From Gemmatimonadota bacterium (GTDB lineage: Bacteria > Gemmatimonadota > Gemmatimonadetes > Longimicrobiales > Gaopeijiaceae): a DNA stretch of 64,000 nucleotides. The DNA lies in the NCBI GenBank assembly GCA_028875075.1, contig JAPPGF010000028.1, positions 41,221 to 105,220 of the forward strand, read 5' to 3'. Under the pieces are notes generated by a model. The model worked only from the letters and a program-made list of their open reading frames with translations. It was not told where the DNA came from and searched no databases. Shown in pieces: positions 56,749 to 64,000 of the stretch (the stretch's first letter is position 1; each line of letters begins with the position of its first letter). The translations under genes and the position numbers were made by a program.

Positions 56749-57057
56749 CGGGACGGGTCGCCACGGGGGGCACGGGGGCGACGCCCCCGCCCGCGCGATT
56801 GACCAGAGCGCGGGCCTGTCCGGGTTCGAAGGGGCGGAGCCCCTCACCAGCCCCCGTGTTATCAATGAATTACGCGAACCCTAGTTCCGCCGTCCGTCGC
56901 CAGCGGGGTTCGGATCCCTCCGAATAGGGGTGATGGCCGGCTCGACTGGGACGCCGTTAGTGGGCAATTCCTCACGCCATGGGACCGCGAGGCTCCGGCC
57001 GAGCATCTGGGCTACAGCCCTGACCTGCTGCGGCACGACCGGAGGGCAAGGCTAGCC
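56749..57057. other. 309-bp non-coding stretch with GC palindromes
   Basis: No supported gene. Contains two perfect hairpins: GGGGGCG-A-CGCCCCC (56774-56788) and GGGGC-GGA-GCCCC (56831-56843, within a GAAGGGG context). Similar hairpins reappear at the far end of the window (63870-63952). Such elements are common beside mobilization genes on plasmids and could be protein-binding or transfer-related sites. Confidence 0.4.
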
Positions 57058-57783
57058 TTAACGGGACGGGGCTGGCGAATCCGCGTGTTGCCCTGAGCCA
57101 CATTCCCGGTAGCCTGACTCCACACACCGGCGAGCGTAGTCGGTAGCGCGCTTGATGTCCTCCCGCGTCATGTACCGCTCTAGCCGCTCCCTTTGGGTTC
57201 GGGCCCGTGCCTCTCCGTTTGCTCCGGCCATGTTGAACCACATATGCGCCAACACGGTGTCCGTTGGGACCGGCGGAGCCCGCTCAACGCGATTCCGGCG
57301 GGACCAGATTCGATCCCAAGGGTCGCCGCCCGCGTACATATCCCCAAGGTGGTACTGTGCACGGGCCTCGCCCTGCTCGGCAGCCATACGGTACCAGCGC
57401 ACGGCCTCGCCGGCGTCTGCGAGAACACCCCGGCCTTCATCGTACATGCCCGCGAGGTTAAACTGCGCACGGGGTTCACCCTGCTCGGCGGCCATCCGAT
57501 ACCAGCGCACAGCTTCGGCGTCGTCCAGGGTGACACCCCGGCCGTTGGCATACATGACCCCGAGGTTGTTCTGCGCTTCTGCATGGCCCCGCTCGGCAGC
57601 TATCCGATACAATCGCACGGCTTCAGAGTCATCCTGGGGGACCCCTTCGCCGTTGGCGTACTTGACGCCGAGGTTGTACTGCGCCTCGGGAGAGTCCTGT
57701 GTCGGCTGACACCCGGATACGGCGAACACGAAAAAGACCCAAACCACGCCGGTGATGCATGGGGTCTTCCGCCATACCTTCAT
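57058..57783 (-). CDS. Sel1-repeat lipoprotein
   Basis: 241 aa. ATG 57783 starts a lipoprotein signal (ITGVVWVFFVFAVSGC). About four Sel1 (TPR-like) repeats of 36 residues follow: AQYNLGVKYANGEGVPQDDS, AQNNLGVMYANGRGVTLDDA, AQFNLAGMYDEGRGVLADAG and AQYHLGDMYAGG, each with AVRWYRMAAEQG-type second helices. A final partial repeat is AHMWFNMAGANGEARARTQR, then a Cys-containing tail. Sel1 proteins scaffold protein contacts. An element-borne, membrane-anchored Sel1 protein could serve defence, effector or surface functions; which is unknown. Confidence 0.85.
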   Translation of the reverse strand: MKVWRKTPCITGVVWVFFVFAVSGCQPTQDSPEAQYNLGVKYANGEGVPQDDSEAVRLYRIAAERGHAEAQNNLGVMYANGRGVTLDDAEAVRWYRMAAEQGEPRAQFNLAGMYDEGRGVLADAGEAVRWYRMAAEQGEARAQYHLGDMYAGGDPWDRIWSRRNRVERAPPVPTDTVLAHMWFNMAGANGEARARTQRERLERYMTREDIKRATDYARRCVESGYRECGSGQHADSPAPSR

Positions 57784-58154
57784 CCCCAGCCTCGCGATGT
57801 CCGCGCTGGACGGCCACGTTATCGATCCCAACCGTGTCCTCCTCGAACTGCGCTCACAGGGCCAAGGAAAGCCAGTGGTTCTCGATCCTCGTGCAGCAAC
57901 AAGAGAGGTTCTAGGGCCCGAACACCCGTGACCCTAAGCATCCGTTCCGCGTCCCCCAGCGTCAGGATGAACATGAAGTTCTGACCACGAACGTGCACCG
58001 GCAACCCCGTGTCCGGTCCAACGAGGCGTACATCCCGGTGTCCCCAACCCAAGTCTGCCCTGTTCGCTTCGGAGCCGCCTCAAGACCAGCCCCGGACGGT
58101 AGGCCGTTAGATCACTCGTCGATCCGCACACACGGCTGAGCGGATGCGCAAGAC
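57784..58154. other. 371-bp gap with one doubtful small reading frame
   Basis: A 77-codon minus-strand frame (57819-58052) contains a stretch VRLVGPDTGLPVHVRGQNFM, then ILTLGDAERMLRVTGVRALE, that looks mildly protein-like. It might be a gene remnant or small gene, but there is no ribosome site and no known family. Otherwise I see nothing here. Confidence 0.25.
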
Positions 58155-59396
58155 GTGGCAGTATCGGACGAGCGCGGTATCATGGTACCTCGCTATTGCT
58201 TGAACGCTAATCTCGGTAGAGGAGAAGAACTCGTGGAGGGCATCGGTCTTCGACAAGATGTACCGCGCGACCCGGTAGCCCAGATCCTGACGCACGAGGG
58301 ACGCTCGATCGCTTTGGTCGATCTCGGCAGGGATGCCAGTGAAGCACTGCGGAGGTCGTGGCCTGCGGACCGCCCGTTCCAGTCCGGCGGGGTCATCGAG
58401 AGCACGTGGCTGCTACCGATAATCGGTACCGGAAGCGCAGCTGCAGCGTCTCTGTTTGCTGGCAACGTCTTTCTGGCGACGGCCAATCCTGCAACGCTGA
58501 TGACCATCGGGAGTGGGGTCGGATCAGCCGTCATGGGGCCGACTGGGATCGTCGCAGCAGCGCCGTTCGTCGCCGCGAGCGGTGCGCTAATACCCGTCGT
58601 GGCACCGATCATGCTCTTCACGACCGTCTCGTCGGTCATGATGTCCGCGCGCCTCGATCGAGTTCAGAAGACGCTCGGCCAGCTTGAGGACTCGGTGGGC
58701 GAGGTTCGTGGTTTCCAGCGCGCCGCAGACTACGGCCAGCTCGAGCACGCGGCCTTCGTGATCGACCAGGTCCGATCCGAATTCGAGCACCGCCGCCGAT
58801 TCGCCAGTGACGTGCCGGCCAAGCTGTTGGGGATCCAGCAAAACGCGGGGGCGCTGCGTAAGAAGTACAGGCTGCTGACGACCCGCGACGTTCATTCGGA
58901 GGACCACGCCAGATCGGCGGTGGTGAATCTCGACGCGTTCTTCCTGGCAAGTGTTTGCGAACTTCAGGTCGACCTGCTCCAGCTGTACTTGGCCCTCCAG
59001 AACGACCCTGATGTCGTCGAGGGTCGCCAGTTGGACCTCCGGAAGAAGATCGAACGGTACAATGAGGACTTCCGACAGGCCCTCGATGACGACTCGGTTG
59101 GAGCCTTCCACAGGAAGCTGAAGGGAGAATCGACCAAGTCTTTCCTCCCCCGCAGCTTACACCGTTTCTTCAGAGGAGTACTGGCCAGGATGGAGCGGGA
59201 GCGGAACGTCCGGGCTATACGGAAAGACTTGCTCTCGGTCCAAGCGCGTATCAAACAATGGACTGACGAGATTGAAGCCGCCTCGGAGGAGCCACGCGAA
59301 CAGTCCATCGTTTTCTTCCGCGAACCTAAGGGGAAGCGTGCGTTGCGCGCGTACCACACGCGCGACGTTCGAGTGGAACGAGCGGCTGCCATGTAG
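58155..59396 (+). CDS. Membrane-associated coiled-coil protein of unknown family
   Basis: 413 aa, GTG start at 58155 (ATG 58182 also possible). Residues 1-80 are soluble. Residues 85-165 form a long Gly/Ala-rich hydrophobic block (STWLLPIIGTGSAAAASLFA, then AAAPFVAASGALIPVVAPIM), probably two or three membrane segments. From about 170 to the end the chain is highly helical and charged (LDRVQKTLGQLEDSVGEVRG, and later ERERNVRAIRKDLLSVQARI), likely coiled coils. I recognise no family. The pattern of a hydrophobic hairpin followed by a long helical part is shared by some pore-forming or membrane-disrupting effectors. The HEPN gene follows 116 bp later on the same strand. Confidence 0.75.
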   Translation: MAVSDERGIMVPRYCLNANLGRGEELVEGIGLRQDVPRDPVAQILTHEGRSIALVDLGRDASEALRRSWPADRPFQSGGVIESTWLLPIIGTGSAAAASLFAGNVFLATANPATLMTIGSGVGSAVMGPTGIVAAAPFVAASGALIPVVAPIMLFTTVSSVMMSARLDRVQKTLGQLEDSVGEVRGFQRAADYGQLEHAAFVIDQVRSEFEHRRRFASDVPAKLLGIQQNAGALRKKYRLLTTRDVHSEDHARSAVVNLDAFFLASVCELQVDLLQLYLALQNDPDVVEGRQLDLRKKIERYNEDFRQALDDDSVGAFHRKLKGESTKSFLPRSLHRFFRGVLARMERERNVRAIRKDLLSVQARIKQWTDEIEAASEEPREQSIVFFREPKGKRALRAYHTRDVRVERAAAM

Positions 59397-59512
59397 GCGA
59401 GTGCAGGAGGATTCGTGCCCACGCTGCCGGGAAACACCCACTCCACCGAAGCCGAACAGGTAGCGATTGTCCATCAACCGGTGGGCCAATCTGAAATGAA
59501 GAGGAAACTGGT

Positions 59513-60526
59513 TTGTTGGGGAAAACCCGCTATCGCCTTTGGTTGAAGCTCCGGATGGGCAAGCCGCTGGCAACGGAGGAAACTGCCCTGACGGCATTGA
59601 TGGCCGGCAGGAAAGTGGTGATCGAGTCCGAGGTGGAGTCTCAACCGCTCTCGGAGGCGTCATGGTTGTTGATCGGATGTCGCGGTTTCGAGGCCGAGGA
59701 CGACGCAAGGGACTTCGGCGAGAAGCTGCGGCGAGCCGTGCATATGGCCGGGTTGTGCGCCCGAGTGGGAGTCGACGCGGGTGACCCGCATGAAGACCGC
59801 ACGGTCTCATGGTTCAATCCGGAGGTCTTGCGAGAACTCGGTGCTCTGGATCCCGATACACGACTCGGACCCGACGTCCATGGTCTCGTGGTCCTGCCGG
59901 ACGACGGGAAGACGGTGTTCCTTCGGATGGGGCACGCGACGGCGTCGGTACGCTCGAATGCGAGTGGTTTCGTTCGGGCTCTTCAGGACGCGTTGCCGGA
60001 GAGCGAGCCCGCAGGCGATTCCCCCTCGATACGGCGGGCCATCAGGGTGCTGAGTCTGGCCCAACTGAGCACCGACCCGATCGCGAAGATCGTGCTGGCG
60101 GTTTCTACCGTCGAAGGGCTGGTGACCGATCCACCGTGGACGGACGCACAGAAGGAGCTGATCGAGAGGGCCGCCGCCTGGCTTGAGCGGACGCATCCTG
60201 ACGGTGAAGAGGTCGGGCAGGTCACCAACGCGATTCGCGGAATACGACCCGAAAGCATTCGTCAGCGGATACGGAAGTTGCTTAGCTCAAATGACCTGTC
60301 GGACCTGTGGCGGGATTGGGACGCGCTGTACGGGAAGCGGAGCCGCTTGTTCCACGGTGGAAAGAGAGACGGGGGCGAGGAGAGCGCCGACCACTTGGAG
60401 GAATCGGAGCTTCGAGCCTTGAGTCAAGAGGCACTGACTCTCTGCAGCAGGATTGTCCTATCCATGGCAAAGCGAGCACGGATTCCGGTTCCCGACCGAA
60501 CTGGTGTGCATTTCGGTGTCGAATGA
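59513..60526 (+). CDS. HEPN (Apea-like) domain protein
   Basis: 337 aa. The N-terminal 170 residues are unrecognised. The C-terminal part (about 185-320) is an all-helical Apea-like HEPN domain: STDPIAKIVLAVSTVEGLV, later IRQRIRKLLSSNDLSDLWRD, then ALYGKRSRLFHGG. The R276-x4-H281 motif (R-S-R-L-F-H) is the catalytic signature of HEPN ribonucleases, many of which act in toxin-antitoxin and anti-phage systems. Whether this one is a nuclease is inferred from the motif. Start TTG at 59513; ATG 59555 is an alternative. It sits beside a membrane protein gene in the ssrA element. Confidence 0.8.
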   Translation: MLGKTRYRLWLKLRMGKPLATEETALTALMAGRKVVIESEVESQPLSEASWLLIGCRGFEAEDDARDFGEKLRRAVHMAGLCARVGVDAGDPHEDRTVSWFNPEVLRELGALDPDTRLGPDVHGLVVLPDDGKTVFLRMGHATASVRSNASGFVRALQDALPESEPAGDSPSIRRAIRVLSLAQLSTDPIAKIVLAVSTVEGLVTDPPWTDAQKELIERAAAWLERTHPDGEEVGQVTNAIRGIRPESIRQRIRKLLSSNDLSDLWRDWDALYGKRSRLFHGGKRDGGEESADHLEESELRALSQEALTLCSRIVLSMAKRARIPVPDRTGVHFGVE

Positions 60527-60834
60527 GGTTGGTCAGGCGGTTGACGAGACCGACGCCGCCTTGGGGAGGACGGGAGATTCCGTGACCGACAGTCAAACGG
60601 TGGGTGAGCCCACCCGTCCTTCGGACAGCCAAGACGTACCTGACGCTCGGGGTAGGAACGCTACCGCCCGACTCTTAATCTCCTGTCACCGGCCCGCCGC
60701 TCCCCTCCTAGCCCCCGGCACTGGAGGTGTCGTCTACCTCAAATAGCACAACGGGACCACAACGTCGCCCCGGTATTTACAGCAACGGAACCGAAAGGGA
60801 GTTATCTATTCAGGTTGACAGCTAGGAGGATGCT
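60527..60834 (+). other. 308-bp intergenic region with a promoter-like end
   Basis: No gene seen. Near its end is TTGACA (60814-60819), and TAGGAGG (60823-60829) can serve as ribosome site for the GTG at 60835. These overlap, so the TTGACA is unlikely to drive this gene as a normal -35. The middle part is less GC-rich than flanking DNA. Confidence 0.3.
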
Positions 60835-62149
60835 GTGGCCGACGGGGGAGCGGGCATGCGACGGATCCTAGCGAGTGACTTCGGTATCTGGCCAGTCGAT
60901 TCTGATGTCGCCGGCCCTTCCGACGCGATGGTGTCCTCCCAGGACTACTGGTCGCGCCTAGCGAACTACGTCCTTCTCTACGACCAGATCATCGTACCGA
61001 CGGGGAACCTGCAAGTTCTCCCCGTCTTGCGCCTCATGCTTGGCGAAGGCGTTTTCGACGAACTTGTACGTAACCGCGCCATCGTCCTCGCGCGCTTTGA
61101 CCAATGGCTCGGCTACGGAGGGAATGGCGCAGGCATCGTTTTCTTTCAGATCAAGCCCAACCCCGACCGTGCAATTGGCCCGAATCTCGGGTACGCCTTC
61201 TTCAAGCCCATCGACGAAGCTATCGACGATGCTCTCTCGACGACGACACCCCTCGCAGACCCGAAGCGGAAGTCCGAGCTGACAAAGCTTCTGTCGAAGA
61301 ACGTGATTGAAGTCCCTCTGGACAAGATATCTAACGAGGTTCGGGACGAAACGTACAAGGACATCCTCGGCAGTCCCTACCTTCGTGCTCTAATGGCTCT
61401 TCGGAACGCCGGTCGTTCAATGAATGCGCTATGCGGCATAGATGCAAATCAACTCATGTACTGCCACCCAAACTATCTACCAGGACCGGTCGATCTCCCA
61501 GGACCGGGCGAGTCACCGGAGATTCTTGCCGTGGCTTCGTGTAGCGTTCGAGAATTTCATCCTCGGATTGGGCGGATATCTGGAAGCAACGGAAATCACC
61601 GGTGACGACTCAACCCTAAGCTTGCTTAAGGCAAAGGGGCAGAGATTCGGTCTTCCCCTCGAAGGAAACGCTGCATTCACCAAGATTCAGGAGGTCAGTG
61701 GTGTCCCCGACATTGGCGCGGCCTTCGCGGCAAAACAGCTACAGCCGGCACAACTTCTCGCGCTTCGCCATTCCAAACACGCTCAGGCACTGCGCGACTG
61801 GTTCGCCGATGGTCAACCCAACGACTCCGCACAAGACACGCTGCACCGATACGTAGAGTCCATCGGTAAACCTACTTGGCTTGATGCGTTGCCGACGAAA
61901 CTGATCCGGATTGCCACCACAGCTGGGCTGGGTGTAGTTGAGCCGGCCGTCGGTGGTCTGGCCTCGGCAGCGGACACCTTCCTGAGCAAGTGGTTCCCTG
62001 GAAAATCTCCTCGCCTCTTTCTTCGCCAAGCGCGACGCATCCTCGCAGATCAATCCGTTGTTCCGAAACCAGTGATGCGAAAGAGGCCGAGAAACTCTCC
62101 GTGTCCGTGCGGAAGCGGCAAGAAGTTCAAGAAGTGTTGTGGTCGATGA
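60835..62149 (+). pseudogene. SEC-C motif protein, broken by a frameshift
   Basis: Two adjoining frames make one protein of about 435 aa. The first (GTG 60835 to stop 61605) carries MRRILASDFGIWPVDSD, NYVLLYDQIIVPTGNLQVLP and [14 protein letters not shown]. The second frame takes over between about 61525 and 61550 ([20 protein letters not shown]) and runs to 62149. It ends with a SEC-C zinc motif, [16 protein letters not shown] +1 shift (one extra base or two missing) explains the break. SEC-C tails bind zinc and occur in SecA and in many uncharacterised, often defence-associated proteins. Real decay, sequencing error and recoding cannot be told apart here. Confidence 0.7.
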
Positions 62150-62303
62150 CGAGCTGCTCGGTCAACGCAGTATGGGCTACCGAACGACTCCACTGGGATT
62201 CTGGCTTCTGCCGATCCGCTGCTGCGGCTGTGGTGAGCCGGTCGAGTGTTCGTCGCTCAGCCAGAGTCATTCGGTGTTTCGCATGTGGGCTTCCCTGCGC
62301 GTC

Positions 62304-63021
62304 CTACAGCCTTCTGGATACCCAGACGGCGCGTCCGACGATGCGGATTTCGTCGGCCACGTGTTCGTAGCTGTCGTATTCGGGGCTGAGGGACTTGAGG
62401 ACCACGCGCGGTGGGTCGGAGTGGGGCACGTGCTCGATCCGTTTCGCGACGAGCTCGAGTCCGTCCCAGATCACAAAGATGCCCGGCGGTGACGGCGCCT
62501 GGCGGCTGACGTCGATCATGATGCGGTCGCCGCTCGAGAGCAGCGGGTCCATGGAGTCGCCGTCCACGGTGATCATGCGCAGGTCGTCGGGCTTGGCCCG
62601 GAACTCGTGGCGGATGAGGGGATCGGCGAACAGCCAGGCCTCCTTGATCTCCTCCAACTCTTTGGTTCCAGGCCCCGGCGCCAGCGGCCACACGTACATC
62701 GATCTCCGGCACGACGCTGTAGCCCTTGGGAGCGGCGTAGGGACCAGCCGGCGGCCGAGCGGGAGGCGTCCCGCGCCGCGCGCTCCGTTCGTGCCGGAGC
62801 AGGTCGGAGCTGCAGCCCAGGTACTCGGCCAGCGCCTCGTGGTCGTCCTCGGCGAGAACGCGGGGCGAGCCGCGGTGAATGAACTGGTGCAGGTACGTGG
62901 GGTTGCGCTCGATGGCGAGCGAGGCCGTGCGCAGGTTCGTGCGGCTATTGGCCACCAGCCGTAGCAGCCGTCTGCGGACCGGATCCAGTTCCGCGTCGCT
63001 CTTCACCCTTCGTTGTTTCAT
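62304..63021 (-). pseudogene. S24-type phage repressor, frameshifted by one base
   Basis: LexA/CI-like regulator of about 238 aa in two frames. The N-terminal HTH part starts at ATG 63021 (ERNPTYLHQFIHRGSPRVLA) and runs to VPEIDVRVAAGAG. The C-terminal peptidase S24 part has the catalytic Ser in DGDSMDPLLSSGDRIMID and Lys in ELVAKRIEHV. Removing one C from the CCCC run at 62673-62676 (plus strand) joins the frames perfectly through AGAGPGTKELEEIKEAW. The intact protein would be cleaved under DNA damage and so switch on the element. As written it would be a truncated HTH protein. The region beyond its promoter holds an operator-like palindrome. Confidence 0.8.
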
Positions 63022-63081
63022 GGAGTGGGAAACTACCCACGATCCGGACCTGCAGCAAGCCCGATCTTCCCATCAATTTGT

Positions 63082-63102
63082 AGGGCTCCTTTTCGGAGCC
63101 CT
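63082..63102. repeat. Stem-loop in the repressor/HTH intergenic region
   Basis: Perfect 8-bp inverted repeat AGGGCTCC (63082-63089) and GGAGCCCT (63095-63102) around TTTTC. It lies between the divergent S24 repressor and HTH genes. No T-run follows on either strand, so it is not a standard terminator; it could be a protein site or leader structure. Confidence 0.5.
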
Positions 63103-63148
63103 CTGAAACCCACTGGCAGCGAGCGATAAAATCGCGACTCCCGTATCT

Positions 63149-63163
63149 CGTTAACCGCTAACG
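63149..63163. promoter_or_regulatory. Operator-like palindrome in the regulatory gap
   Basis: Perfect inverted repeat CGTTA-ACCGC-TAACG (63149-63163) in an AT-rich stretch, about 70 bp before the small HTH gene and 130 bp before the divergent S24 repressor gene. The size and place fit an operator for the S24 repressor (inference). Confidence 0.5.
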
Positions 63164-63231
63164 ATATGGGATTTATCCTTCTTGCCATCCTATTGCGCGA
63201 TTTGCCGACTCGATGTTCTGGTGAACGCGTA

Positions 63232-63498
63232 ATGGAGAGCCTGACGAAGCAGTTCGAGCGGCAAGTGGCGGTGTTCCTTGGACGCGTGCGGATGTCGCCG
63301 TCGGAGTTCGGGGGGCGCGCGGTCGGGGACCGGAAGCTCCTCGGCGACATGCGGCGGGGCCGTTCCCCCCAGCTGGCGACGGCGGAACGGGTGCTGGAGT
63401 TCATGGAGAGGTACGACCAGGCCGCGGATCGGACGGCTCGAGGGATTCAACAGTCAGCGAAGGAGGTAGGAGAGGATGACGAGCACGACCGAACGTGA
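63232..63498 (+). CDS. Small HTH-type regulator
   Basis: 88 aa, ATG 63232. The core SPSEFGGRAVGDRKLLGDMR, then RGRSPQLATAERVLEFMERY, resembles a small helix-turn-helix family found in many proteobacterial genomes and mobile elements, where an FGxxAVGDxxxxxDxRRGRxP pattern is common. It faces away from the S24 repressor across a gap with an operator-like palindrome. Its end overlaps the AlpA gene by 23 bp, so the two are co-expressed. Family assignment is by pattern only. Confidence 0.6.
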   Translation: MESLTKQFERQVAVFLGRVRMSPSEFGGRAVGDRKLLGDMRRGRSPQLATAERVLEFMERYDQAADRTARGIQQSAKEVGEDDEHDRT

Positions 63499-63778
63499 GG
63501 CGCCGTTACGGATACGCTTCCTGCGGCTGCCGGAGGTGCTGGCGCGCACGGGCTTGTCGCGGAGCACGATCTACGTGCGGCTGGAGCAGGGACTCTTTCC
63601 GAGGCCCGTATCGTTGGGCGTCCGTGCGGTGGGCTGGATCGAATCCGAGGTGGACGAGTGGATTCGGCGGCGCATCGCCGAGAGCCGGTTCGAGGGCGAC
63701 CGGGACGGTGAGCGCGGCGAGGCAGCGCCGGGGACCCCTGTCGCCGATTGGCAGGCGGCGGCCGGCCCAGTTCGATGA
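63476..63778 (+). CDS. AlpA family phage/element transcriptional regulator
   Basis: 100 aa. The AlpA (MerR-like winged HTH) core is FLRLPEVLARTGLSRSTIYV, RLEQGLFPRPVSLGVRAVGW and IESEVDEWIRRRI. AlpA proteins are activators of excision or integrase genes in P4-like satellites and related elements. The last 35 residues are a Glu/Gly/Ala-rich tail. It starts within the end of the HTH gene. With the integrase at 55411 it supports a P4-like element. Confidence 0.88.
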   Translation: MTSTTEREAPLRIRFLRLPEVLARTGLSRSTIYVRLEQGLFPRPVSLGVRAVGWIESEVDEWIRRRIAESRFEGDRDGERGEAAPGTPVADWQAAAGPVR

Positions 63779-63845
63779 GCCGGCGCGCTTGGCGGCGGCC
63801 GGGGACTAGCCCGTCGGTCGCCCTTAAGGTCCGTAAGCCAGCCCA

Positions 63846-63952
63846 CGCCGTGTTGAACACGGCGGCTGGCGAAGGGGTGGCTCCGCCCCCCTTCGATCCC
63901 CTGGCATTTCGCGCCGCGCGCGGAGCGGCGGACGCGCGGGGGCGAGGCCCCC
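63846..63952. repeat. Cluster of GC-rich hairpins near the window end
   Basis: Three inverted repeats: CGCCGTGT-TGA-ACACGGCG (63846-63864), CGAAGGGG with CCCCTTCG (63870-63895), and GGGGGC-GAG-GCCCCC (63938-63952). They resemble the hairpins at 56774-56843. An ATG at 63975 may open the next gene, but only nine codons are visible. Confidence 0.5.
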
Positions 63953-64000
63953 GAACCCCGCCTCCGGTGCGCTGATGGCGGAGCATCGCACCGTGATGGT

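Larger units (their letters stand above)
55269..64000. mobile_element. Integrated element at the ssrA 3' end (right end outside window)
   Basis: Begins at the tmRNA 3' end, a favoured target of tyrosine integrases. Contents in order: integrase, MobC-like ribbon-helix-helix protein, Sel1 lipoprotein, membrane/coiled-coil protein, HEPN protein, frameshifted SEC-C protein, S24-type repressor, HTH and AlpA regulators. The genes are mostly unrecognised and the DNA is patchier in base composition than the housekeeping part. I could not find a second copy of the ssrA 3' end (attR) before 64000, so the element probably continues. Its type (integrative mobilizable element or satellite) is inferred from the regulators and GC-rich palindromes. 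Confidence 0.8.

Noticed and set aside
57819-58052. 77-codon minus-strand gene
   Set aside because: Slightly protein-like but no ribosome site or family; kept only as a note in the gap entry.

Overview
The window is GC-rich chromosomal DNA from a Gram-negative-type bacterium: it encodes a TonB-dependent receptor, outer-membrane barrels and many lipoproteins. GTG and TTG starts are common and genes often overlap by 4 bp. The large DUF5916 surface protein, the run of NHL beta-propeller lipoproteins and the overall style suggest Gemmatimonadota or a relative. That placement is inference; no rRNA is present.

Layout. 1-4711: end of a TonB receptor, then a spermidine/putrescine-type ABC importer (ATPase, binding lipoprotein, two permeases). 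4805-11098: ispG, a DUF5916 protein, a small membrane protein and a decayed class III aminotransferase. 11416-16032: four tandem paralogous NHL-repeat lipoproteins. 16162-24190: a MatC-like carrier, SCO-family protein, CYTH/CHAD protein, cyclophilin and katG. 24251-26313 (minus): a lipoprotein serpin and an outer-membrane barrel. 26855-37816: rho, an SRPBCC protein, a TesA-like esterase divergent from a YbbA/YbbP-type ABC pair, an aminotransferase, a small outer-membrane protein and two CNNM/CorC proteins. 37913-44698: a thioredoxin, then argR-argC-argB-argD and argG-argH, with an AT-rich ARG-box-like site before argC and another before argG. 44701-50885: a tRNA 3' fragment, an HhH-repeat lipoprotein, a PepSY protein, and on the minus strand a mobA-ydeP-fdhD molybdoenzyme operon. 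51037-54792: aroF (minus), class I fructose-bisphosphate aldolase, rpiA and rpe. 54909-55268: ssrA (tmRNA).

From the 3' end of ssrA to the window edge lies an integrated element. It has a P4-type tyrosine integrase beside ssrA, a MobC-like ribbon-helix-helix protein, a Sel1-repeat lipoprotein, an unrecognised membrane/coiled-coil protein, a HEPN protein with an intact R-x4-H motif, a frameshifted SEC-C protein, and a phage-like control region (S24 repressor, operator-like palindrome, small HTH protein, AlpA). Its right end is not in the window.

The strongest new observation is a complete-looking ribosome-mediated attenuator in front of aroF (DAHP synthase). A 30-codon leader peptide carries Trp-Phe-Tyr-Tyr-Phe. 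It is followed by mutually exclusive 1:2, 2:3 and 3:4 pairings, the last being an 11-bp terminator stem with a T-run. Second in interest are the HEPN/membrane-protein gene pair in the ssrA element, the tandem NHL lipoproteins and the argR/ARG-box circuit.
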